Below, one piece after another: positions 1 to 10,000 of a stretch of 13,320 nucleotides of DNA (position 1 is the stretch's first letter; each line of letters opens with the position of its first letter). The stretch covers positions 1 through 13,320 of the forward strand of contig JAAAJB010000773.1 of assembly GCA_016098155.1 (NCBI GenBank), in the 5' to 3' direction. The position numbers and the translations under genes are program-made. A model generated the notes under the pieces. That model made no database searches. It saw only the letters and a list, made by a program, of their open reading frames with translations, and had not been told where the DNA came from. Origin of the DNA: Actinomortierella ambigua. Lineage: Eukaryota; Mortierellomycota; Mortierellomycetes; Mortierellales; Mortierellaceae.

Positions 1-34
1 GACAGAGGAAGCGAACGGCGTGGGCGTGGACTAC

Positions 35-122
35 TGGACTATTGCTACAGGATGGTATTGACCGAGCAACAGCTGGACTGATGGCTACAGGATGGACACG
101 CAAAGGTGTTGACCGAGCGACG
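35..122. repeat. Imperfect two-copy direct repeat
   Basis: Two neighbouring copies share three blocks in the same order: TGGACT (35-40 and 74-79), GCTACAGGATGG (44-55 and 84-95) and TTGACCGAGC (58-67 and 109-118). The second copy is longer by about ten bases between the last two blocks. It looks like an old tandem duplication in non-coding DNA. No function is suggested, and the left edge of the window could cut off further copies. Confidence 0.6.
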
Positions 123-1308
123 TGCGATTCATGCTGGTGAGCCGCCTCCTCAGCTGCTCTGCCCGCATGTCTCTTTGGCTGGCATCGATGCAGCACTGCT
201 CTTTCCCAGCTGTCTGGATGGAGTGGTGTTCCTCTTCGATATTTGGCTTTCTATCTCTGTCTCTCTTTATTGAAAACTAGTCTCTCAGTCTTTCGGCCTT
301 TCTCTCTAGCCTCAAGGAGACAGCGGCATTCGATAGGGCTTGGTTCCACGAACCGATTGATATATGGCGGACGGTGCTACGACGTCTGTGCATGGCTAAA
401 GAGGGGGAAAAAGTGCAGACACGTTGGACAGGATGGAGTAGCGAAATAACTAGAAGCAGCACATCACTTTGCGCGGCGGAGCTGGACATTGCCCATCACA
501 GACTCGACCCAGCAGGGAGACATCGAGCAGCAACGACCACAACCAATGCCACCACTGGTTCTCTGCTGTTACGCCAATAGGGTCCGACAATGGTCCAGGC
601 AGTGTCGTGTTGCTCGTCCGTCGTCGCTGCTGCAGCTGTCATAGGTGGCAGAGTTAGTCCCTTGGGCGATGCCAGCCATCGGCCGAGGACCACGAAGTAG
701 ATCATTGAATCGCCAGTCCAGAGTAGAGCATAGAATCGTCAGTCTTGTGCGACACCCCACCGGCAGCGTACACTCCCGCGCTGGATCTGTCTTGGTCCGC
801 GGCGCCGAGACCAGCAACGGCGATGGTAAAATTGACCAGTACAAGCCCGCTGTCATTGCCGACTGGTACAACTCTGTTCAATACGATATCTCCTCCACTT
901 ACCTCCCTTTCTCTCCTTATTCCAATCCAGAAATAAATTTGACCACCAGCGAGAGAGATCTCCCATGTCCCCCTCTCTACCTTTATTGCTGTGCATGCTG
1001 TCATTTATCTCCGCATGTCTGTCGTCTCATCCATACTCGTCAAAGTGGGCCTGTGAGATTGTCAACCGACGTAGAGTACACATTCATTGAGTAGCATGCC
1101 ATGAAAAAAAAATGAGTACGAAAGACACTTTGGTATTATTCAGAAGACTACAGTACAAAGAAAAGGAGCTGTGCAATAAAAAAAAAGATATACAGAAGAT
1201 ACAGAAGAAACAAGAACAAACATTTACAAAGCGCGAAAGTCAATCATGAACTATGGTTGATTTGTACAAGCAAGGGAGCAGAGAAAGAATAACAAAAGCA
1301 GCAAGAGC

Positions 1309-1358
1309 AAAAAAAAAAAAAAAAAAAAGAGTAAGAGTAAGAGTAAGAGTGAGAGTAA
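1309..1358. repeat. A20 tract followed by five GAGTAA units
   Basis: Twenty adenines (1309-1328) run directly into five hexanucleotide units (1329-1358), four of them GAGTAA and one GAGTGA. The array lies about 20 bases beyond the stop codon of the RNase III gene, so it probably falls in that gene's 3' UTR, where it would read as TTACTC units followed by a U tract. Such tracts are length-unstable. Confidence 0.85.
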
Positions 1359-1378
1359 GAGCACCAAGTCTATGGAGC

Positions 1379-1860
1379 TTACTTCGCGGCTGACGAGTTT
1401 AGTGCACAAGTGCAGTGCATCATCACGTAATGTGGATGCTCATCCAAGATATTGAGCGCTTGCTGGATGACTGCATTCCACGCGTCGACCTGCCTCCGTC
1501 CTGTCGCCTCCGCCACCACATGCCCGTGCACCTGGACCTCAAACGCATACTCGTATCCATCGACCACAGTCTCCTGCATTTTTTCCAATGGATCCCCACA
1601 CTTCGCAGAGTCCTTCCCCAGGGCCTTCTTCACTGCGGCCAACCTCAATGCAGCCTTGTTCGACGCCGCCAACTCCAATGCGACCTTCTGCAATCCGGCC
1701 TTCGCCAGTGCGGCCTGCCTCAATGCGGCCTTCTTTGTTGCGTTCTTCATTACGGCCTTCTTCACTTGGGCCCCCGCAGGGCTCTTACCAAGGCGTTTTA
1801 GTGACCGAAGGTTGTATTCGTGTCGCGCGACGCTGCTGCCCCTGCTGCTCTTCCTGCTGA

Positions 1861-1891
<31 letters not shown>

Positions 1892-3658
1892 GCCCGCACC
1901 AACGCTCATAGAACTGGTCGGCTCTGGAATTGAGGGGTCGTTGCTTCCTGGCATGGCTTGCGGCGTCAGGTAGGATCTCGACGATCGTGAACCCATCAGG
2001 TTCAGCCAGGACGACACCTCCGAAGCTGACAACCCCTCTCGAAGGGTGCTGGACGTTGACATCTGGCCACACGAAGAGACGGAAAAGAGATCATCCGTAC
2101 CGATCGTTCTCGATGCATGCAGCACCTCTGGCTGCTCGATATCAAGCATCTCGACGTCGACTTGTTCGGGAGAACGCGCTCTGGCTTCCTGCTGCGTGAA
2201 ATCCTGTTGATAGGGACGGGCCTTTGGCGCGATGCTCGTGATGACCCACTTGCTACAGCCCAGATGGTTCATTGAAGATGAGAAGGTGTCGATTGGGTCG
2301 ATCTTCTGGCCGGGCGAGAGGAAGATGTCCAAGACGACCTGCATGGTGTTGCGGAACACCTGCGAAACGACAGCATAATTGAACCCCGCGTCTTGGTAGA
2401 CGGCGCCAAACAGGGCCTCGAAGAAATCACCCCCCTTCTTCGGCATTGGCACCGCTATCCAAAAGGGAGCCCAATCGCTGTGCACGCGCTCGACATCTGC
2501 GCGGCGACGGAGGTAGTGGACCAGATCCTCAAAGGGCATGCGTCCGAGCCGACCCTCCAATGGAGGCAGCGCTGCGTAGCGCTGACGCTCTGAAGGGTCC
2601 ACATCCTTGAGGTCCAAGAGCCGGGACAGGGCATCACGCATGGCCTCCCACTTCTCATCTTCCCCACCACTAACGTATCGGTAGCAGCCGAGGAAAATGG
2701 TGAGCAGTCCAAGAAAGTGATTGCACACAGTCAATGTCTTCATACTTGACATCGTCGACGTGGCAGAGGTGGTTGGCGGCCGGTTATACCAATATTCGCT
2801 CGCCAGGAGCTCGATGATGGCATCACCGAGCCACTCCAGGCGCTCGAACATGGCCCGGCCTATGGTTCCGGTACCAGCGTTCAGGATGCCGACAAGATAT
2901 CGGCGCTCCCGAAACTGGTACCCAAGGACCTGCTCGACATGAGCAAAGTCTACCACAACCAAACACCTCGCCAACGTCGCCTCTGACATGAGCAGAGGTA
3001 CATCTGCGTCCAACCATTTCTCCACCCCCCTGCGATGACCGCCCTTCTCCAAAGCCACAGGATCTGAGCATTTGCTGACCGCTCTCCGGATGTTGGTATC
3101 GAGCTTGCTCCGCTGAGTAATATAGGGAAGCGCCAAGAACGCATCCTGTCGGATGGATGTGATCCATTTATCCCAGACCTGAATAAAGTCTCCCCATACC
3201 TTAACGCCTTCCGTGAACTCATAGTACAACCCTTGGCGTGCCTTCTCCATAGCCTTTTCCACCCCTCCGCTGATGTAGGCATTGGCGAGTACCTTCTTCA
3301 GCTCGTCCCGCCTGCAACGAAGCTGCTTGTTCACACGAAGGAGAGTAGGATTTGTCCGTTGTTGCTGTTGGGCCAGAATCCTTGCCGACTTTTTCTTTTT
3401 GGTCTTTGAGGAGAGGGGAGAAGATGTAGTAGAAGTAGTAGCCATGGCAGGTTGGAGTTGGCGTTGGCCAGACGTAAAGGGCTCGTGTAAACGCCTGCTG
3501 CGTTCACATTCAAGCTCGCCCTCCGTGAATAACGGATGTCGGACAAAGAGATCTGTGGATGACATTAATTGCCAGACCCCATGGCCAACAAGAGCATGGC
3601 CTTCCGCGCTGCCTGGTTGTACAGGATCCTTGACATCCTTGGCAGAGTAACGAATCAT
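1379..3658 (-). CDS. Single-domain RNase III protein with C-terminal dsRNA-binding domain
   Basis: This is a predicted endoribonuclease acting on double-stranded or structured RNA. Numbering from the first in-frame ATG (3658, A at -3) gives 759 residues. The RNase III domain spans about residues 245-440. The signature FERLEWLGDA (271-280) supplies E275 and D279, and GGDFFEALFGAVYQDAG (409-425) supplies D411 and E414, so the acidic tetrad is complete. A Dicer-like NHFLG...LGCYRY segment lies between them. The gap between the two acidic pairs is about 132 residues, longer than usual. A Ser-rich linker, an Asn10 run, ten Lys/Ala pentapeptides (669-719) and a divergent dsRBD (about 700-740) follow. 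No DEAD helicase, PAZ or second RNase III domain is visible, so this is not a canonical Dicer. An atypical RNase III such as Mucor R3B2 is a possible relative (inference). The start is uncertain: the frame is open upstream without another ATG, and the ATG at 3445 (G at -3 and +4) would give 688 residues. No intron is needed. Confidence 0.85.
1613..1765 (-). repeat. Degenerate 15-bp tandem array encoding Lys/Ala pentapeptides
   Basis: Inside the RNase III gene about ten degenerate pentads follow each other without gaps, for example VKKAV, MKNAT, KKAAL, RQAAL, AKAGL, QKVAL and NKAAL. The consensus is roughly x-K-x-A-L. On the DNA this is a 15-nt period with repeated GCGGCC/CTTC-type blocks. The peptide is basic and strongly helix-prone. 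It sits between the Asn run and the dsRBD, so it may act as an RNA-contacting helix or a stiff spacer (inference). Confidence 0.8.
1862..1891 (-). repeat. (GTT)10 microsatellite encoding Asn10
   Basis: Ten perfect GTT triplets read as AAC on the coding strand and give ten asparagines in the RNase III protein, between a Ser/Pro-rich linker and the Lys/Ala pentads. The codon-pure array suggests recent slippage expansion in a disordered region. Confidence 0.95.
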
Positions 3659-3810
3659 GATGTTACGCACAATGACTGTAAAGTGGAGCGAGAAGGAAAC
3701 GGAGTAACGAGCCAGAAGGAAAGAGACAGGAAAGAAGGTGAATGAAGGAATCGAATGGCGCAGAAAAAGGGGTGCGGCGTGTGACAATCCACCTGTATGA
3801 CATATATTGT

Positions 3811-3823
3811 GGTATATAATACC
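3811..3823 (-). promoter_or_regulatory. TATA-like element upstream of the RNase III gene
   Basis: The palindrome GGTATTATATACC lies about 155 bases upstream of the ATG at 3658, with a second AT-rich TATA-like run at 3801-3809. Position and composition fit a TATA box for the RNase III transcript. There is no direct evidence for the start site. Confidence 0.4.
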
Positions 3824-3825
3824 AT

Positions 3826-3831
3826 TTTATT
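3826..3831 (-). terminator. Candidate poly(A) signal for MOT1
   Basis: AATAAA on the minus strand lies about 265 bases after the MOT1 stop codon at 4095. It is a perfect eukaryotic poly(A) hexamer in the right orientation and lies only a few bases before the TATA-like element of the next gene. The distance is acceptable for a fungal 3' UTR, but an earlier unrecognised signal is possible. Confidence 0.4.
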
Positions 3832-4094
3832 TCAATGGAACAAGACGTTTCCGCCTCCCCTACACTTCAATTTCACGAGTCACTTGTCTTTTCTTGAGAC
3901 ATACTATCCTCTCAAGAGAGCCAAAGGCTTTTGATGTATCAACCTTGAACATCATTACTAAGACAAAGCAAAAAAAAAAGTGTACATTGGTTGGATGCAT
4001 GAAAGGTGAAGGAAAAGAAAAAGAAAGAAAGGAAAAGAGAGAAGAAACCATGAAAGAGGAACATTTTCCCTCTCCCAAAAGACAAAAAAAAACA

Positions 4095-7000
4095 CTACTT
4101 GAGGCTAGAAATGAACGAATCAATGTTGTACTCTTCCTCGTACTGCCGCTCGTCCCATAGCCCTTCGAGAGACTCAAGCACGTTCTTCGTCGACGCCTTG
4201 CCGTCCTGCTCTTCCTCTGGGGCTCCACCACCATCGCCTATCGCCTTGCTGCCGCTGCTGCTGCTGCCCTTCTTGCCACCCCTCTTGCCGCCGCCATCTC
4301 CATCATCGCTAATCTGGAACAGGTCCAAAATCTGGTCCGTGCCCATGCTCTGCAACCCAGAGTTCTGCTGGTTGATCACCGTGTTGGCAATGTTCAGCTT
4401 AAACTTTTGCAGGCCCATAATCTTCTCCTCCAGAGTGCCTCGCGAGATCAGTCGGTACACATTCACCACCTTCTTCTGGCCCAGTCGATGTGCTCGGTCC
4501 ATCGCCTGCAGATCCTTCATCGGGTTCCAGTCATGCTCGACAAAGATCACCGTGTCTGCCCCCGTCAGGTTCAGGCCCAGTCCTCCAACATGCGTCGTCA
4601 ACAGCAGCAGATCAATCGACGGGTCCGCGTTAAACTTTTGCACAATCCCGTGACGCCGGCTCGCATCCACCCCTCCATCCAGTCGCATGTACGACACCGT
4701 CGGCATCCCTGGCTTCAGCAGGTCGTTCTCAATAATGTCCAGCATCGCCTTTTGCTGGCAAAAGATCAGCGCTCGATGCTGCGACACCGCTCCGGCGGAG
4801 ATCGTATCCGCCTCGTTCTCGATCGATCCCTTGGCGCCAATCCCACAGTCGACCAACAGCTGCTTTAAAGCCTGCAGCTTGGGTGCAAACTGCAAATCGT
4901 GCAAGGACTGATTAGCTTGCTTAAGCTGAGCCATGACCTTGCGATACTCTGGATGATTCTCGTTGACAACCAGCAGTGGGTGGTTGCACAGCTTGCGCAG
5001 GTACTGCAGTGCTTGGAAGATGTGCGTCGCCTTTTGCGGAGCCTGGTCCACCTTGGTGTCATCATTCAACAAATCATCCTCCACCTCGCGCTTGATCTGC
5101 GACCGCGCAAACTCCTCGTACAGCTGCTTCTGAAGATCGCTCAGCTCGCAGTAGTAGTCCTGGATAATCTTTGGCGGCAGGTCGCTCAGCACGTCCTCCT
5201 TGAGACGTCGTAACAGGAACGGAAGCACTTGCTTGTGCAATGTCTCCAGCGCCAACACTCCCGCCTCCTGCTCTCGCGAAGAGCTCTTGCAATCTCGGCT
5301 TGCCAAGATCGGCTTGCCAAATCGCTCATTGAACTGCTTCTCCGTGCCCAAGAAGCCTGGCATCAGGAAATCAAACAACGACCACAGTTCCAGCACATTG
5401 TTCTGGATAGGCGTGCCCGACAAAATCACACGGTTGTTGGCCCGTATCATCTTGACTGCCTTTGTGATTTTCGTCCGCCCATTCTTGATGATGTGACCCT
5501 CATCCAAAATACAATAGTTCCACTGGATCTTGGACAGGTCCTCAATGTCATTGCGGACAACATCGTACGACATGATCACCACATCGTTCTTGGGGATCTG
5601 AGACCGTAACCGCTTGCGGTCCGCCGGTCCACCCGTGTACATGATCGGCTTGAGATTGTCCGTGTACTGCAAAATCTCGTGATACCAGTGGCCAGTCAGC
5701 GTCGGGGGGCAGACGACTAGCGATGGACAGTGTGAATACTGAGGGAATCCAGTCTCAGCAAACTTGGTCTGCCGGTCGTGCTGGTTACTCGCCAGCATAC
5801 AGATCGACTGCAGCGTCTTTCCCAGACCCATATCATCGCAGAGAATTCCGTGAAGCTGATACTTGTTGAGGAATGCCAACCAGTTCACTCCCTCCTGCTG
5901 GTATTTGCGCAGCTCGGCCTTGATCTTGATGGGGATGTGATATGGCTGCAGCTTCTTGCTGTCGAGCAACTGCATTAGGAATTGGCGTTCTTCGCCCCGC
6001 TGCTGGAGCATCTCCTCCGGCATCTCGGGTGGGTTGGGTATGCCGGCCTCGAGAGGAACGAGCTTGATCAGGTAGGCAAAGCAGTTGGTCGCCACCAACC
6101 GAGTTGGCTCGTCAGGATCACTCATGCGACCCAGGATTGGCACAATCAAGAAGACGACATACGGGAGAATCTTGGCGTCCATCATCTGTACCACTTCATT
6201 GATCATCTCAACTGCTCCCTGGCGACGGATCACGTTGGCTGTGTCACCCAGATACGGCACGACGCGCTCAATCACAAGGCACATGCCCGGCACCGTCATA
6301 ACATTGCAGACCGTGGCGAGACACTTGGCGGCAGCATGTCGCACAACTGTAAATGGCGATAAGAGTGCTGTCGCAATCATTGGCATCAGCTCTCCCAGCG
6401 AACGGTGCAAGTCTGCATGCAAATGTGGGACAAGCGTCTTGATCAGCTCAAGCGCGTCGATGATGTCGTGCCAATCATCCGGCTGGAGCGCCGTTGTTTC
6501 CGTGACAGGCCCGTTCGCAAAGGCAGAGAGGAGCGGGTTGCTCATACCTTCCCAAATGCGTGGGATCACCTTGAACAGATCAGCCCCAAACCGCTGCGCA
6601 AACTCCTTGAACGCACAAAGAGCACCTCGGCGCGTCAGCTTTGCCTCCTCATCTTCCACGGGCTCCTTGGTGTCCTTGACAGAAATCTTGACATCGTCCA
6701 GACCGTGGCCGTTGGAGGCCGACTTGGCGCCACTGGTGCTGACAGAGACCTTTTCATCCGATGTGTCCTTGACCCGCTTGAGTGAGTAAATGCCCTCGAT
6801 CGAAGAGTCTTGGTCCAAGGATGGTGTGACACTCGTGTCGCCACAGAGATACCGCCCGAGATTCGAGACCAGCTTTGGCGTCGGCACCACACGCAACTGG
6901 CAAAACGGCGAGTTGCAGAGAATCACGAGGTTGGTCAATGTCACAGCTGAACGCGTCTGGAGCTCCAGATTTTCTTCACTACGAACACTCTTCATCACGC

Positions 7001-10000
7001 TGTTGATGACAGGGTTGAGCTTGGGTGGCAACGTGCCAAGGTTGATGACAGCGGAGCCCACTGCCGCTGCAACATACAGGTCCGCTTTCTCCTTGATAGC
7101 CTCAAAGTACCCGATGCTGGCAATGACGCGTTCCATACGGCTGTTGAGAATGGCAAGTGCCGTCTTGCGCGCGCGGTTGGGGATCTGATTGAGGAGCGGT
7201 GTAAATCCAACCTGAGCAAACTGGCGCGCATAGTCGACCGTGAAGCCTGTACCGTCGACTCCACCATCCATGCCAGACACTTGGGGAAGTGGAGGAAGGG
7301 CGTTGGAAGGGAGCTTTCCGTCCGAAACAAACGAGTTCCAAAGCGCCTGCATCTCGCCACGGATGCCTTTGAGGACAGTGATCGACTCTAGGTAGCTTAG
7401 CGGAGGATCTGACACAAGGACATTGATGAGTTGTGCCGACAAGTTGATTGCGAAAGGGAATCCTTCCTGAGTTGGATACACTCCCTTGCTGGTATAAAAA
7501 GCCTGTGCCCACTCCGCCACGACAATCGAAGACATTTGACGACGCATTGCCCATGGAGACGTCAGGTTTGGTTGTAAAAGATCCATGAATGAGGTGTCAA
7601 GTTGATCCTGCGGCCATCCCATCAACAGAAACCCAAGGCCTGTGCTGGCTGCTACACGGCAACGGACAACCGTCTCATGTGACACCAACGACAGCTCCTG
7701 CTTCATCATTGCCGCATCAACGTTGTGCGACTGTTGTTGAGCTGCTTGGGCTCGTCTGCCTCGCGCAGTTGTCGGGGGTGGTGCTGTAGTGGCGACATTC
7801 ACCTGGCCCGAGGGCGAGTAAAATAAACGAGGATCCAGAGGTGTGCCGATGGGTGTGAGAAGAATCGTGAAGAGCGTACTCAAGTGTGGGCCAACGACTT
7901 GAACCAGTGCCTCGCCATTGTCATTGGTCTTGGCTAGATGGTCGATCAACGCCTTGAAGACTTTGAGCGACAGCTGAAGGATATCCTTCTTCTCCTCGAC
8001 AATCAAGTTTTGGTACACCATCCTGATGACGCAGTCGTCCACCCACTGTGCAATAGTGTTGATGTTGAGGAATGTCAGCAGTGCATTCAATACAGCCAGT
8101 CGCACGCTTGCGATCGTGTGTCGGAAGAACGGGTTCAGTCGTGGGATCAACTTCACAAGCGAATGACTATTGTCGAAAAAAGAGTATCGATTTGTTAGAA
8201 ATGTTAAACTGTCCACTATTTGACCGAGAAGATATGAAATCTCTCCTCCAGCTAAGACATACCTTTCGTCAGCTGACTTCACCATGTAGTCAAGCACACT
8301 CTGGAAAGTAAAGAGCTTCGCGAGCAGATCCATGACACTCGCTGTGGAGGCACTCAAATCATCCTTGAGGACAGCAAGGCAGTCCCAAAGCACATTGACA
8401 ACCTCGGGAATCTTGGCTGGTAAGGCCTCGACAAAGTTGGATGCAATCGGGATCAGTGTTGAGGCCGATACTGAGCGCACATCGTCGTCTTCGTCTTGTA
8501 ATCCAAGGACAACAGCTTGCACAACGGCTTCCAGCATGACGTTCGCCTCCTGTGTCCCAGTCTCCAACAAATCACGACGAACAGCGACAGCGTATTTGAG
8601 ACCTAGCATGCCAGCATGCCGGACTTCCCAGATATAATCGCGATCCATAGAGTCCTCAAACACGTCGCTCTGGTAGATGAGACGCATCAGGACACTCAAT
8701 GTGTTGCGAACACTGTCATCCGACATGTGCCTCATTAGAGCGCCGAGTGTCTGTGAACACGTCTCTCGCACAGGAGCCACGACTTGATCAGACACAAAAT
8801 CGCCAAATCGGTCGAGAGCAAAGACGCATAGCACCCGAATAGCCACATCCTCCAGCCAATCGTGATGCCGAGAATCATTCTCAGCCTGACTGCATCCGAT
8901 CATGCGACCAGCGCCCCGCCCCTGAACCTTGATGATCTCGCGAAGACCAATACCTGCTCCATGACGGACCTCCCAATTGGGATCAAACAGATCCATGCAC
9001 AGAAGGTCGCACACGCCTTCGAACGGCCACTCTGTCGATGTCTCGAGAATGGACTGCACTGGAAGCTTGGCCTCCACAACCACTTTGTTGCCGTCAGACT
9101 GGGGCGTAAAGTCAAAGTACCCTTCGCCTTGCTTTCCAGCGCCACTAGCGGTTCCAGGCGTGCCTGGTGTGCCCGGTGTTTCTGGACCGCCTCTCCTGTT
9201 TGCCAGGTCGATCACTCGGACTTTGTCCTTGCCCTTGAATTTGAGATCTGTCTTGGCTCGTCGCTTGAGTTTGTTTCTCTCGCGTGCACTTAGACCCTCC
9301 AGGTCGGCGCCTGGGGGCAACCCTGGAGATGCTAGAGGGGGTGATGATCCATGAGGCGCTGCTACACCGGATGTTGGAGGCTGCTTAAGAGTTGACTTTA
9401 GGGCTGGTGCTGTACCTAAATCTTTTTCATCCACGAGGTCCACTGAAGAGTCCAAGAAGAGTCGACGAGAGAACGGAGATAAGAGACGTGTCAGTATCGT
9501 ACGTCAACACGCATGCAACAACCGCGCAGATTTTTTTTTTTTTTTTTTTTTTTGGCTCCAATCCACACCCAAAATTACCATCCATAAATTGCGAAGTTAT
9601 TCCGAGGTTGACAGCCAGATTTTTCCGTTGAAGAGCCAGACGCTCCGCAGGGTCAAGGTCACTCAGATCCAAGTCATACTCCTTTCCAGCCGACCCAAGC
9701 AACAGCTTGCCATTCTGCAGGACTTGACTAATGTCAAAATGACCGAACGATAGCCGCTCAAACTTGTCCTGTGTTGCTGCGGTGGTGTCTGGTGCTGACG
9801 TTGGAGGTTTTGTGATGTCATCTGGCTCTGTCTTAATCTCTTGTTTAATTCCGCTGTCTTTTGGAGAGAAGAACAAAAAAAAGGTTAAGAAAAGAGGACG
9901 CGTTTATGAGAGTGGTACAAGAGCACGCTGCAGGCGGAAACCAAATCAAGAGACAGATCGGGTGTCTGTACCTTCTGCATTAGGATCCCATTGGGGGACG

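Larger units (their letters stand above)
1..1378. other. Left intergenic region without a supported gene
   Basis: I find no convincing gene here on either strand. Open frames exist, the longest on the plus strand at 645-1094 (149 codons), but they encode unrecognisable, low-information protein and overlap other short frames on both strands, as expected by chance. The part next to 1379 should contain the 3' UTR and poly(A) site of the RNase III gene, since that gene ends at 1379 on the minus strand. I cannot place its cleavage site; ATTATT near 1134 (AATAAT on the minus strand) is a weak candidate signal. The stretch 230-310 is pyrimidine-rich. No tRNA or rRNA signature was seen. Confidence 0.5.
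3659..4094 (-). promoter_or_regulatory. MOT1-to-RNase III intergenic region (terminator plus promoter)
   Basis: These 436 bases separate the MOT1 stop codon from the first RNase III ATG, and both genes run right to left. The space must hold the MOT1 3' UTR and the RNase III promoter and 5' UTR. An adenine/purine-rich block (3961-4090) lies just after the MOT1 stop. The RNase III frame stays open for 43 codons above its first ATG but contains no ATG there, so I treat that part as 5' UTR. No separate small gene is visible. Confidence 0.55.

Noticed and set aside
645..1094. 149-codon plus-strand gene
   Set aside because: Its protein is unrecognisable, with no domain or repeat, and overlapping frames of similar length occur on both strands.
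1862..1891. CRISPR-like or other spaced repeat array
   Set aside because: The triplet runs are simple microsatellites inside coding sequence with no spacers, and the DNA is eukaryotic.
1379..3787. Canonical Dicer
   Set aside because: Only one RNase III domain and one divergent dsRBD are visible. No helicase motifs, PAZ domain or second RNase III domain occur in the frame, and the next gene upstream is MOT1.
3785..3787. Start codon of the RNase III gene at 3787
   Set aside because: The codon is TTG. The first real ATG in this frame is at 3658.
6085..6789. 234-codon plus-strand gene antisense to MOT1
   Set aside because: It lies entirely within a conserved MOT1 exon and is explained by the codon composition of the real gene. 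The same holds for the 184-codon frame at 4099-4653.
4095..9455. MOT1 as a single-exon gene starting near 9455
   Set aside because: The codon there is TTG. The true N-terminus is recovered from four upstream exons, matching the conserved Mot1 N-terminal HEAT repeats.
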